A stretch of 64,000 bases of DNA, from NCBI GenBank assembly GCA_964522505.1, contig CAZFWJ010000013.1, positions 1 through 64,000 on the forward strand. The letters are read 5' to 3'. The notes under the pieces were generated by a model. The model did no database searches, was not told the origin of the DNA, and was given only the letters and a program-made list of their open reading frames with translations. The DNA comes from GYS-P2D sp964522505. GTDB taxonomy: Bacteria > Bacteroidota > Bacteroidia > Chitinophagales > Saprospiraceae. Position numbers and translations under genes: made by a program. Below, piece after piece: positions 18,215 through 28,346 of the stretch (its first letter is position 1; every line of letters starts with the position of its first letter).

Positions 18215-18861
18215 GTATTACTTTTCCTTATAACTATCTGTGTATCGAGGGCAATATAGGGTCTGGTAAGACCTCCTTTACGACAATGATTAAGGAAGAA
18301 TATAACTGTGAGCTCATATTAGAGGACTTTCAAAACAATCCGTTCTTACCTCTATTCTATGAGGATAAGGATCGCTACGCTTTTTCAGTTGAGCTGTTCT
18401 TCATGACCGAACGATATAAGCAGCTTCAACGGCAATTACTCCATAAGAGCATGTTTAGTGAATTCACTATAGCCGATTACTCTTTTGTCAAGTCCTTGCT
18501 ATTCGCCAAGAACAATCTTATTGAGGAGGAGTATAGACTCTTTATAAAGCTATGGAACGTACTGAGCGCTTCATTTCCAAAACCAGACATATTAGTTTAC
18601 TTCCATCGAGATGTGGCTACACTCCGGAAGTTTATCAATTCCAGAGGGCGAGAATATGAGATACTCATCGAAGACGCATACCTGCAAAAAATACAGGATA
18701 CTTATTTTGAATACTTTAGAAACATACTGACATTTCCAGTGCTAATAATTGATGTGAATACGATCGATTTCGTCAGAGATCCGCAACACTATGAATCAAT
18801 CAAGCGGATTATTGGGTCAAAATATAATCCAGGTGTCCATCGGGTGAGCCTATTAGTATAG
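18211..18861 (+). CDS. Deoxynucleoside kinase
   Basis: Salvages deoxynucleosides by 5'-phosphorylation. The P-loop is EGNIGSGKTS (about 13-22), the substrate Glu-rich EDF motif follows, then FFMTERYKQLQ, the DYSF strand (DRS-like) near 90, and an Arg-rich LID (SRGREYE near 147). The 216 residues fit the bacterial dGK/dAK type; which base is preferred cannot be told. Coupled to folK by a four-base overlap. Its 3' end overlaps the convergent PorP/SprF gene by nine bases. Confidence 0.9.
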   Translation: MSITFPYNYLCIEGNIGSGKTSFTTMIKEEYNCELILEDFQNNPFLPLFYEDKDRYAFSVELFFMTERYKQLQRQLLHKSMFSEFTIADYSFVKSLLFAKNNLIEEEYRLFIKLWNVLSASFPKPDILVYFHRDVATLRKFINSRGREYEILIEDAYLQKIQDTYFEYFRNILTFPVLIIDVNTIDFVRDPQHYESIKRIIGSKYNPGVHRVSLLV

Positions 18862-19923
18862 CCAGTTTTTGGCAGTACTTGTATTACCGATCTTGTTAAT
18901 CATATAACTCAGACCAAATTCGATGGCACCTCTGCCATCTGTAAACTCTGTAATACGACCAGCGCTGAGTTCATAGGATATGTCGAGAGATATGTCATTG
19001 GATACAAAGCTTGCCAATATATTAACTCCCGTAAGAGATGTTCCTTCCAAACCATCTTGGATGACTGGCATTATCCCAAGAGCAACAGTGTCATCCCCGA
19101 AAGAATCAATAACATAATGGATCGTCGAGCGCAATGCCAAGGCTTGAAACACACCTTGATTTTGGTAGATGGCAGTGTTAGCCCATGTTACTTTAGAACT
19201 AATAAATCTTCTCAAACCAGCCGTCAGCGTTAGTCTTCTCTCGATTGGGACTGTAGACCCACGAAATATTGCCTGATTATAGGCATTGAGATGATGCAAG
19301 GCAGCACCTAAATAGTAGCTACCCGTTTGATCATTCTCATAAATCCAATTCAATCCCAGTGATAGATCTACATTAGCTCTATTGGTTAGATCAATGAGTG
19401 TTATTTCTCCAGAAGGTATACCGAGATCTACACGTTGTTCTTGACGGTCATATTGACTACCAAACCAAAATTCAGTATCAGTTAATCTTATAAGGTCTAA
19501 TCCAATTGAAGTTCCAAAAGATAATCTTTGACGGCTTGAACCATTATCCGACAGTAATCGTGAGTAACTAAATGAGGACGAGATGTCCGTACGTGCTATT
19601 ATTGCTCCAGCTGGATTGTCATCCAGAACACGCACTTCCAAACTTAGAAAATCTACAGTTGATAGCGGCATTGTTGTTTGACCATATACACTTGATATTC
19701 TATTTGGTGTTATGGCACTTGGAGTTGACAGACCATTTGAACGAGTGAGATTAACAGCTTCACGATGATTTATCCCAATCTTATATTGATAATCACTTAA
19801 GTGAAGCAATGCAGGGTTAATACTCGTGATATGCTGATTAATATTCTGCAATAATACATCTTGAGCTGACAAGTTGCCATAACTAATCAGACCTATCAAT
19901 ATGCTATATAGAACTATCCTCAT
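18853..19923 (-). CDS. PorP/SprF-family type IX secretion membrane protein
   Basis: The 356 residues have a signal peptide (to SAQD, about 21), the family's early INQHITSINPALLHLS with the conserved N-P-A-L, and an alternating beta pattern consistent with an outer-membrane barrel. PorP/SprF proteins pair with specific large type B substrates of the type IX system and help attach them to the surface. Here the partner gene lies immediately upstream with a four-base overlap (19920-19923), a classic arrangement. Confidence 0.9.
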   Translation of the reverse strand: MRIVLYSILIGLISYGNLSAQDVLLQNINQHITSINPALLHLSDYQYKIGINHREAVNLTRSNGLSTPSAITPNRISSVYGQTTMPLSTVDFLSLEVRVLDDNPAGAIIARTDISSSFSYSRLLSDNGSSRQRLSFGTSIGLDLIRLTDTEFWFGSQYDRQEQRVDLGIPSGEITLIDLTNRANVDLSLGLNWIYENDQTGSYYLGAALHHLNAYNQAIFRGSTVPIERRLTLTAGLRRFISSKVTWANTAIYQNQGVFQALALRSTIHYVIDSFGDDTVALGIMPVIQDGLEGTSLTGVNILASFVSNDISLDISYELSAGRITEFTDGRGAIEFGLSYMINKIGNTSTAKNWLY

Positions 19924-22900
19924 CGCAATAAATGAGTTGATCCAGAGTACTTATCCTCTCTCCCATCAGGAAACACTGCCGCTACAGTCCATATATATGG
20001 TCCAGCTGGCATTAACTCGCCTCTGTAAGTACCGTCCCAGCCATTTAGCTCTGAGTTAGTGTCCATATTCCTACCGATGTAGAGCATAACACCATTTCTA
20101 TCATAAACAGTGAATTCAGTAATCAATGTATTAGGAGTGCCAAATACATCGAGAAAATCATTGACGCCGTCACCATTAGGCGTAAATGCCGTCGGTATTT
20201 CTACATGATTAGCACGTTGAACAAATATTCTCTGCTCGTCATAAGCTACACATCCCTTATCATCAACAGCCTCCACAGCTACTACTATAGATCTATCTAT
20301 CATTTGGAATGTGAAGCTATCACACGCCGCACAAGGAATTAGGTCAGCAGGATCAGACTCCCAGAAAAGATCATAGTCACCTTGAGCACCAGTAATTTCA
20401 ACCGCAACATCTACATCTTGTAATTCGAATGTTGATGTATCCGTAGCGAGCATAAGCGTGAATGTATCAGGTTCGCCAACAATAATGTCTGGTATTAAAA
20501 ACCGACATTCTGATTCATCAATAATCTCCACGTCATAACTGCCTGCTCTTAAGCTTTCAAATCTCGGTTCAGAAGTAGGACTTGCTCTATCAAGTATATA
20601 CATAGCAGGACCTGTGCCGCCGGCACGATTTATATTAATAATTCCACTCTCTTCTCCATGGCATACCGCATCTGTAACTGTTGCGGTTCCTGATAAGGCA
20701 TCGTCTGGTTCGGTTATCGTTACAGTATGAGTAAACGAACATCCTGCTGCAGTCATAATCTCTGCTTGATAATCTCCAGTCGGAAGATTAGTGATAGATT
20801 CTCCTCTGCGTACAATCTGATCTGCGGAGGTCCAAACCACATCTGTGACTGCCCCAACTCCAGTAAGACTTAAACTTATCGAGCCAGCGACATCTCCTTT
20901 ACAATCATTATTTATTACTTGCTCTGCTATCTGTAAATCATTAGCAGCTGCAACTACCACTTGTATATTGTCGCCACAACCACGGGAGTCTACTATTAAG
21001 ACATCGTATGTATCTGCAGCTAGACTATCGATTGTAATTGAATTATCGGTAGTAAAGGATGCTCCATTCAGTTCTATCATATAAGGGCCAACCCCATCAC
21101 TTATATCAAGCGTAACACTACCGTCACTTTCTCCAAAACAGACATTGTCTACCACGTTCATATCTGTTGAAACTGGTATTGGTGCAAGTATGGTCACACA
21201 TGTGTCCAATGTACACCCCCCAACGAACACGATAGTGGCACAGTATTCATCAGGCGCTAGATCTGTCAATATCAATTCTGTAGCTCCATGGCTCCAATCA
21301 ATCGACTCTATAGTGCCTGTTACTTCAGATATATTGATAGAACCATCGTTAATGTTAGAACATCCTAAGTCCTGTGAACTCAAGCTGAATTCTACAAAAC
21401 TCTCATTCTCAATGGTAGTCTCACCAGATATGAAACAACCTCTATCATCTGAGACAGTATATGTGTAAGTTCCACCGGCTATCTGCCCTAAAACAGGGCC
21501 CGTATCACCAGTAGACCAATCAACATTATAATTTCCAGAACCTCCATCAATCGCAAGTTCGATTCTACCATTCAATTCAAAATTACAGTTGGCATTAGAG
21601 CTCGTTGCATTGACAATAAGAGGTTGAGGCTCGACGATTTCAAAATCCATCTGGTTAGCACAATTGAATCTATCGGATATATATAAGGTATAACTGCCTG
21701 CTCTAAGATCTCTCACTCTTAGATCTCCACTTGGGACCATGACGACAAGACTATCTTGAGCATCTCTTATTTCCATGTCAAAAGGTGTTATCCCTCCTGC
21801 GAGTGAAAAAGCTATTTCTCCTGTTGCCTCACCATTACAATCTACGTTCACAAGATCATCGATCGCAATAGTTAATGCATCAGAAGCGTCGATAGTAAAT
21901 GTATCTCTGTACATACAACCCGAAGCATCCGTCACAGCTACGGTATACTCACCAGCAACTAGTTGAGAGGCAGTTGCTTCATCACTTCCGTTACTCCATG
22001 CAAATTGGTAAGGTGGATTTCCACCTGTTGGAATTGCATCTGCGAATCCCTCTAAACCACAAAACGCATTAAATACTTCTAATTCAACCTCTAACCCAGG
22101 TATTCCATCTATTACGAAATCTATCGTCGCCTCACATCCAAATCCGTCTATGACACGGGCGGTGTATGACCCTTCATCAAGATCTGTAATTGTTGCATCG
22201 GAAAATTCCTCATTATCTAAGAAGTATCGGTACGGGCCTTTAGTTGTTAGACTGCCTAATTCAACTAGTCCATTGGGCTCACATGCTGAGGTATTATTCG
22301 CTCTGCGTACGATATTTAAATCTGGTGCTATACACTGTGAAGTTCCGCATAAGAGATTTACTTGAGCACTTATACACGTCGCTGCTATTGTACGTACAGA
22401 AAACATTACCGTTTGATCTGACAAGAGGTCACGTACAATATAAGAGCGATCCGTTCCTATAGATACCCATTCTTCCATGCCTTCGATCTGTATCTCAAAT
22501 CTGGCATTAGGTTCAGGATGAGACCATGAAAACTCCAATTGATCTCTCGCAATCTCAGTACAACTCAAGTCGTCCGGTTCTGCAAGATCATCATTGAAAT
22601 CAATATTTACGACCTCTTGATGTGTGCATCCATCAATATCGACGGCATCTATGGTAAAACTTTCATCACTACCTACGACAAAACTGCCATCTACTGGTAC
22701 ACCCATCGAAGTGGTAATCGTATAATCTAAGAAATCAGGATTGAATATGCTTAGTTGAACTCTATCAACAGAGCCTCTTTCGTTATTGATCTCCTCATCG
22801 GTTATGAGAAGCTCCCATGTACCATTAAATTCTACTAATATCTCGTCTAACAGCTCGTCTCTATTAGGCAGATCAGATAAGCATATGTCAGTAGCTACAG

Positions 22901-24455
22901 CCGCCGCTCCATTTAGATCACCTATATCAACGAGTCTATAGTAAACTCCCTCTGGAGTACGTAGCAAGATAGACAGCTCACTTAAATCCTCATGAATAAG
23001 ACCTTCTATACAAACATCCTCTATCAATTGAGAAACAGAAAATCTACCAGACTGATCTACATTAAAGCTATATCTCAGTGAGGCAGCACCAGTGATCGTT
23101 CCGAATTGTGTAGGATCTAAAGGTGTTACATATCTCGAGTTTCTATCAACTTTATCTGGGAGTCCTAAGTCTGTAAGAGTTGTCGGCACACAGATACTCT
23201 CATCCGTAAATTCAACAAAGGCAGTTGAGAAGAAATTATCAACTATGGGTACGACCAAGGTATCTGCGGCACACGAGATATTACCATCTACGATATGCAA
23301 AAACTCATCACCTTCTGTATTGCCGTCATCGGCCACAGAAATATCAATAGATGCTGTGGATTGACCTGCAGGAACAATGAAAGAGTTAGAAGACAAAGAA
23401 TAATCCGATGCATCAGCTGTACTAGAAGCTAATATTCCTATAGGTACTTCCGTCTGTTGTGATACTGGATTATCAAATTCTATATTGAGAGTGCCTGAAG
23501 CACAGGCCTCGTCAAGTTCATGATCAATACCTAAGTTAGATGTAATAGTATAACCAGGTGTTGCCTCAAGGAAAACTGCACTATCAAATGCAAAATCATG
23601 GGCATTAGCAATTACAATTTTAACTGTGTACTCGGCACATGGAACAACTTCTGCAATGGCTCTAAACACATCCAAGTATCCATTGAGTTTTATATTTTGA
23701 CCACCAGTATTATCATTGTAATATTGAGAAAAACCGAGTGACTCGCCTGGCCCATCACATATTTCTGTAGTCCTTGTTCCTGCAATACCACTATTGACAC
23801 TATTTGTCCAAACTGGAAAATTAGTAAATGTGGCTCCACTCGGGTCTGCAGGGTCTGGGACTAATGCGATGTTCTGTGCAACATAGTCTGGTCCGTTAGG
23901 ATTCGGTCCAGTAATGAAAATTCCTAAAACATCATTATTGACAGCACAGTTAAATTCGGGATATTCCTCAGAACCAAATACATATCTAAATTCTATTCGA
24001 TCTTCTCGAGGTATGACAGTCATTTTTAATCCTGACACTTCTTCGATCGATGAGTCAGTTAGTCTCTGTAAATCCGGATCTTCTCCCAAAAAGTCATCAG
24101 GAGTGATACTAGAAGCCTGAGCATCAGAACCATCATTAGCCTGTGAAAGTGAGGTAACCTGTCCTGTAGAAAAAACTAAACCTCTGTCAATACCAATATC
24201 TCTGATGCCATTTTCAAAAACTCCAACAGAAGCTTTACTTCCAATGAGCTGGACATCCAAAGAACGAAATGAATTATTTCTAAACGTATTTTTTATTAGG
24301 ACATCACCTTTTCTATCGGTCTGATTGCTGGGAGTGATATCTATCTGGGAGTAAACAGGTACATAGGTGAGACTGAGACATAGAAATGTCATCAAGATTA
24401 GGACGTGATTACTCACACCTAAGTTGGAATAATATGCTCTCTTTATACCTCTCAC
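19920..24455 (-). CDS. Giant secreted choice-of-anchor L / SprB-repeat protein with CHU_C sorting domain
   Basis: A 1511-residue surface protein. After an N-terminal signal segment (to about 37) come a choice-of-anchor L domain (about 45-295, with FRYVFGSEEYPEFNC), a Calx-beta-like stretch (about 310-395), a proprotein-convertase P-domain-like region (about 435-565), a fibronectin-III-like domain (about 610-695), and at least seven SprB-type repeats (about 700-1340, recurring GxYTVxVxDxxGC). The C-terminal PTAFTPNGDGVNDFL to the end is the gliding-motility/CHU_C domain, the type B signal for type IX secretion. It should be secreted by that system and held at the surface with the coupled PorP/SprF partner. 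Adhesion is a reasonable but unproven role. Confidence 0.92.
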   Translation of the reverse strand: MRGIKRAYYSNLGVSNHVLILMTFLCLSLTYVPVYSQIDITPSNQTDRKGDVLIKNTFRNNSFRSLDVQLIGSKASVGVFENGIRDIGIDRGLVFSTGQVTSLSQANDGSDAQASSITPDDFLGEDPDLQRLTDSSIEEVSGLKMTVIPREDRIEFRYVFGSEEYPEFNCAVNNDVLGIFITGPNPNGPDYVAQNIALVPDPADPSGATFTNFPVWTNSVNSGIAGTRTTEICDGPGESLGFSQYYNDNTGGQNIKLNGYLDVFRAIAEVVPCAEYTVKIVIANAHDFAFDSAVFLEATPGYTITSNLGIDHELDEACASGTLNIEFDNPVSQQTEVPIGILASSTADASDYSLSSNSFIVPAGQSTASIDISVADDGNTEGDEFLHIVDGNISCAADTLVVPIVDNFFSTAFVEFTDESICVPTTLTDLGLPDKVDRNSRYVTPLDPTQFGTITGAASLRYSFNVDQSGRFSVSQLIEDVCIEGLIHEDLSELSILLRTPEGVYYRLVDIGDLNGAAAVATDICLSDLPNRDELLDEILVEFNGTWELLITDEEINNERGSVDRVQLSIFNPDFLDYTITTSMGVPVDGSFVVGSDESFTIDAVDIDGCTHQEVVNIDFNDDLAEPDDLSCTEIARDQLEFSWSHPEPNARFEIQIEGMEEWVSIGTDRSYIVRDLLSDQTVMFSVRTIAATCISAQVNLLCGTSQCIAPDLNIVRRANNTSACEPNGLVELGSLTTKGPYRYFLDNEEFSDATITDLDEGSYTARVIDGFGCEATIDFVIDGIPGLEVELEVFNAFCGLEGFADAIPTGGNPPYQFAWSNGSDEATASQLVAGEYTVAVTDASGCMYRDTFTIDASDALTIAIDDLVNVDCNGEATGEIAFSLAGGITPFDMEIRDAQDSLVVMVPSGDLRVRDLRAGSYTLYISDRFNCANQMDFEIVEPQPLIVNATSSNANCNFELNGRIELAIDGGSGNYNVDWSTGDTGPVLGQIAGGTYTYTVSDDRGCFISGETTIENESFVEFSLSSQDLGCSNINDGSINISEVTGTIESIDWSHGATELILTDLAPDEYCATIVFVGGCTLDTCVTILAPIPVSTDMNVVDNVCFGESDGSVTLDISDGVGPYMIELNGASFTTDNSITIDSLAADTYDVLIVDSRGCGDNIQVVVAAANDLQIAEQVINNDCKGDVAGSISLSLTGVGAVTDVVWTSADQIVRRGESITNLPTGDYQAEIMTAAGCSFTHTVTITEPDDALSGTATVTDAVCHGEESGIININRAGGTGPAMYILDRASPTSEPRFESLRAGSYDVEIIDESECRFLIPDIIVGEPDTFTLMLATDTSTFELQDVDVAVEITGAQGDYDLFWESDPADLIPCAACDSFTFQMIDRSIVVAVEAVDDKGCVAYDEQRIFVQRANHVEIPTAFTPNGDGVNDFLDVFGTPNTLITEFTVYDRNGVMLYIGRNMDTNSELNGWDGTYRGELMPAGPYIWTVAAVFPDGREDKYSGSTHLLR

Positions 24456-24552
24456 TGTAATAAGAATAATCAGTAAATCACATGAACGAAAGACGACCGA
24501 TGTGTTTAATGATTATACTTGCGATTAACATTAAAAATACAATTCTCTATAC

Positions 24553-26301
24553 ATGAGACACTTTTTGAAGCTCGTCACCTCATCCTGCCTAGGTACTATT
24601 TTAGCATTTTTTGCTTTTTTTTTGATTCTACTAGTGTTTACCCTACCCCAAGCACCTGATACGAGCATTTCTCATCAATCCATACTGCATCTAAAACTGA
24701 ATTCATCTACACCAGAACTGACCAATAACGTGCCAAATAGCCCATTTTCATTCGATCAGACGACGGCAATTGGGCTAAATGACTTAAAACGTCTCATCTC
24801 TGAGGCGTCAACGGATAAAAACATTGCCGGGTTCCTTATTCAGACGGAAAACACTGCACTATTGCCGACAAAAGCAATTGAAATTAGCAGAGCATTAAAA
24901 TCCTTTAAAGAATCAGGTAAATTCTGCTACGCTTATGGAGACTATTTTACACAGAGTGGTTACATAATTGCTTCTGTTGCTGATAGTGTTTTCCTGAATC
25001 CCAACGGTTTCATAGATCTGCGAGGAATAGGTGTAGAAATACCCTATTATCAAGGCTTAGCTGAGAGGAGTAAAATAAGTTTTGATGTATACTATGCAGG
25101 TAAATATAAGAGTGCAATTGAGCCCTACTATCGCAAGGAGATTTCTCCTGAGAATCGCTATCAGACCAGGGAGTTTCTCAATGATTTCATAAATCACATG
25201 AGTTCAGAAATCGAAGACAATCGATCACTGAATCAAGAAACTGTCTTGGGTGCCCTGCGCAACTTTGAAACTGACAATCCTGAAACATGCTTGTCACTCG
25301 GACTCATCGATCAAGTTAGCTACGAAGATCAATTAGAAGATCGACTAAAAAAATTGACCGATACTGAGAAGTTGAGCTTAGTAACTCTAGAAGAATATTA
25401 TGCCAATAGTCCGAGCAGTAGTTCGAGTGGCAGAGATCGAATTGCTGTGGTATACGCCGAAGGAGGCATTGATCAGTTTGGGGACAACAAGGGTGCTATT
25501 TCAGTAGAACGTTATGAGGAGGATCTTGATAGAATCAGTAAAAATGATAAAGTAAAAGCGGTCGTGCTTAGGGTTAATTCCCCTGGTGGTAGTGCATTTG
25601 CTTCAGATGTACTATGGAACAAAATCGAGAAAATAAAGGAAGAAGGTAAGGTAGTGGTTGCTTCCTTTGGTGATTATGCAGCTTCGGGAGGCTACTATAT
25701 TGCTTGTGGTGCTGATTATATTGTTTCAGAACCGACTACCTTGACTGGCTCCATTGGGGTATTCTCCATGATACCTAACTTCAGTGGATTCTTCAAAGAG
25801 CATTTAGGTGTAAACTATGATACGATAAGCACCGGCAACCATAATTTCATTTACTCCTCATTCACTCCCAAAAGCGAGGCGGACAACCTCAAGCTGCAGC
25901 GAAATACGGAGCGTACCTACCATAAATTCTTAAGCCGTGTAGCCACTGGACGATCCATGGAAATTACTCAGGTAAATGAAATAGCTCAAGGTAGAGTATG
26001 GAGCGGAGAAGATGCTCTGCAGGTTGGTTTAGTCGACTCGATAGGTTCCTTAGAAGAAGCAATTCTCATCGCTGCTAATCTCGCTGAAATAGATGATTAC
26101 AAAATCCTACAATATCCTGTAATCGAAAAATCTGTATATGAAGAACTGTGGACAGCATTGATGAGTGAAGCATCGATAGAAACCAAGCTAATGCCCAAAA
26201 ACGAGCATAAATTAATTAATCAAATTTACGAGCGACTCGAGCCTATTATCCAGGCTACAGAGACTCCTCAGGCTCGGCTCCCTATCGTTCTGTCTCAATA
26301 A
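24553..26301 (+). CDS. sppA: Signal peptide peptidase SppA, 67-kDa type
   Basis: Membrane-anchored S49 peptidase that clears leftover signal peptides. The 582 residues have one N-terminal transmembrane helix (about 12-31) and the tandem arrangement of the long form. The catalytic Lys is Lys186 in GKYKSAIEP in the first half, and the nucleophile Ser is near 378 in AASGGYYIACGAD in the second. VLRVNSPGGSAFASD marks the oxyanion region. It diverges from the giant secreted gene with 97 bases between starts. Confidence 0.93.
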   Translation: MRHFLKLVTSSCLGTILAFFAFFLILLVFTLPQAPDTSISHQSILHLKLNSSTPELTNNVPNSPFSFDQTTAIGLNDLKRLISEASTDKNIAGFLIQTENTALLPTKAIEISRALKSFKESGKFCYAYGDYFTQSGYIIASVADSVFLNPNGFIDLRGIGVEIPYYQGLAERSKISFDVYYAGKYKSAIEPYYRKEISPENRYQTREFLNDFINHMSSEIEDNRSLNQETVLGALRNFETDNPETCLSLGLIDQVSYEDQLEDRLKKLTDTEKLSLVTLEEYYANSPSSSSSGRDRIAVVYAEGGIDQFGDNKGAISVERYEEDLDRISKNDKVKAVVLRVNSPGGSAFASDVLWNKIEKIKEEGKVVVASFGDYAASGGYYIACGADYIVSEPTTLTGSIGVFSMIPNFSGFFKEHLGVNYDTISTGNHNFIYSSFTPKSEADNLKLQRNTERTYHKFLSRVATGRSMEITQVNEIAQGRVWSGEDALQVGLVDSIGSLEEAILIAANLAEIDDYKILQYPVIEKSVYEELWTALMSEASIETKLMPKNEHKLINQIYERLEPIIQATETPQARLPIVLSQ

Positions 26302-26390
26302 TAATTAAAAAATTAGCTGTGCTTCGGAAACCTTCTCCGCATGATCAATGTTCAAACATCGATATATATATAATCCATAATTTGAACAAC

Positions 26391-26960
26391 ATGAAAAATA
26401 TCGTTTTGACCTTTGCTGCATTTATCTTGAGCATAACTGCTTGGGCTACAGATGAGCACAAAGAAGTAAAAACTATCAACACGCAAAACAGCTCAGTAAC
26501 CTGGGAAGGTAAGAAAGTGACAGGCAAACATACTGGACTCATTTCTATCTCAGAAGGTTCTCTAGAATTTGACCATGGAAAGCTTACTGGGGGTAATATC
26601 GTAATCGATATGACATCTATTACGTGCAAGGATTTGCCAGCCACTCCTAATAAGAAACTATTAAGACATTTAAAATCCGATGACTTCTTTGGCGTAGCAA
26701 ACTTTCCTACTGCCGAATTAAATATTACTGAAGTCAAGAAATCTGATACGGGTTATACTGTAACAGGAAATCTAACCATTAAGGGAATATCTAAGCCCGT
26801 GACGTTTGATACTACTGTAACTAAAGGCAAAGCTACTGCGCAAATAGTAATAGACAGAACTGATTACGATGTAAAATACGGATCCGGAAAATTCTTCGAT
26901 AATTTAGGCGACAAAACGATTTATGATGACTTCACATTAGATGTGAGTTTAGCTTTCTAA
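26391..26960 (+). CDS. YceI-family periplasmic lipid-binding protein
   Basis: The ATG at 26391 gives a clear signal peptide (MKNIVLTFAAFILSITAWA); a GTG at 26319 would add 24 residues before it and is rejected. The 189-residue product shows the lipocalin-like YceI pattern: SSVTWEGKKVTGKHTG, the ISEGSLEFDHGKLTGGNIVIDM strand pair, HLKSDDFF, and VTGNLTIKGISKPVTF. Members bind isoprenoid or amphiphilic lipids. It sits 89 bases after sppA and may be cotranscribed. Confidence 0.88.
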   Translation: MKNIVLTFAAFILSITAWATDEHKEVKTINTQNSSVTWEGKKVTGKHTGLISISEGSLEFDHGKLTGGNIVIDMTSITCKDLPATPNKKLLRHLKSDDFFGVANFPTAELNITEVKKSDTGYTVTGNLTIKGISKPVTFDTTVTKGKATAQIVIDRTDYDVKYGSGKFFDNLGDKTIYDDFTLDVSLAF

Positions 26961-26993
26961 TCATATAAAGAATTACTTCTAATAGTAGGTCAT

Positions 26994-28283
26994 TCAGGAA
27001 TCTGGATGGCCTAATTTTTTTCTAGGCTGGTACGGCTTGATAATCAACCTCAACGATTGATCATAGGTAATATAACTCCAGAACCAGTTAAGCATCACAA
27101 CTACCCTATTCCTCGTTCCAATAAGTGCTCGTATATGTACGAGTAACCACACTATCCAGGCAAAAAAACCTGAAAATTTGAATTTGGGCAATTCTACAAC
27201 AGCCTTATTTCGACCGATGGTGGCCATAGAGCCGAGGTCTTTATATTCAAAGCCATCGCTCGTATTTCTTTTTAGCTGCCTATATAGATATTTAGCTTGT
27301 TGGATCGCCACTTGAGCTACCTGAGGGTGTCCATATTCGTATTCATCCGAACTCATGTAGGTTATGTCTCCGACTGCATAGACATCCGTCATGCCTTTAA
27401 CTTCAAGATGATCGTTAACGTTTAATCTTTTGCTTCGACCATATGATTCTTCGGGTATGCCATTAATTATTGGGCAGGTTACACCAGCCGCCCAAATAAC
27501 CTTTTTGGTTTGAATTTTTCGACCATCATTTAGATATACATAGGATTCATCAACATCTTGCACCCTACACCCGAGCTCAACTTGTACGCCTAATTTTTCT
27601 AACTCAATCTTAGCTTTATCGCCTGCATATTCGCTCATACCAGGGAGCAATTTCTGTCCACCTTGGATCAGATAAATGTCCACTTCAGATGCATCCAGTT
27701 CAGGGTAATCCTTTGGCAGAATGTAATTTTTCATCTCTGCGAGTGCCCCTGCCATCTCCACACCGGTCGGTCCACCACCAACGACTACAATATCAAGCTT
27801 AATCTGCCTATCCTCATAGTTCCTCGTTATCAGTGCATCTTCTAAGTCAGATAAGATCTCATTACGGACATAAAGCGCTTGGGAGACTGATTTCAACGGA
27901 TAAGTATTATTCCTGAAATTATCGTTACCGAAAAAGTTAGAAACAGTCCCATAGGCTAAGACTAAAATATCGTAATTAACATGACCCATCGGCGTTAATA
28001 CGCGCTTGGAAGCATGGTCTATTTCGGTGACCTCCGTAACCCGAATTGTAACACTTCGCTTTCCTTGAAATGCCTTCCTAAGTGGAAATGAAATCGAGGA
28101 CGGCTCGAGGCCAGACATGGCAACCTGATAGTACAGAGGCTGAAACTGGTGGAAATTGTTCTTATCAATCAAGACCACCTGAAAGTCCGAATTGCATAAT
28201 TTCCTAGCCAACGTAAGTCCTCCAAAACCAGCACCTACAATAACTATTCTTTGTTTATTGGATTCTGGAATATTGATTGGCAT
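26994..28283 (-). CDS. ndh: Type II NADH dehydrogenase-like FAD oxidoreductase
   Basis: A 429-residue single-subunit NADH:quinone oxidoreductase. The FAD motif is VGAGFGGLTLA (about 16-26), followed by NNFHQFQPLYYQVAMSGLEP typical of NDH-2, a second dinucleotide motif VVGGGPTGVEMAGALAEM near 167, and VYAVGD near 303. The hydrophobic C-terminal stretch (FFAWIVWLLVHIRALIG and following) is the usual membrane-association region. It would feed electrons to the quinone pool without pumping protons. Divergent from the LON-domain gene. Confidence 0.9.
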   Translation of the reverse strand: MPINIPESNKQRIVIVGAGFGGLTLARKLCNSDFQVVLIDKNNFHQFQPLYYQVAMSGLEPSSISFPLRKAFQGKRSVTIRVTEVTEIDHASKRVLTPMGHVNYDILVLAYGTVSNFFGNDNFRNNTYPLKSVSQALYVRNEILSDLEDALITRNYEDRQIKLDIVVVGGGPTGVEMAGALAEMKNYILPKDYPELDASEVDIYLIQGGQKLLPGMSEYAGDKAKIELEKLGVQVELGCRVQDVDESYVYLNDGRKIQTKKVIWAAGVTCPIINGIPEESYGRSKRLNVNDHLEVKGMTDVYAVGDITYMSSDEYEYGHPQVAQVAIQQAKYLYRQLKRNTSDGFEYKDLGSMATIGRNKAVVELPKFKFSGFFAWIVWLLVHIRALIGTRNRVVVMLNWFWSYITYDQSLRLIIKPYQPRKKLGHPDS

Positions 28284-28346
28284 TAGAAACTTTTAAATTG
28301 GTGTATCGGTATTCAATGAAAAAATAAAATAAAAGTAATCTAACTA

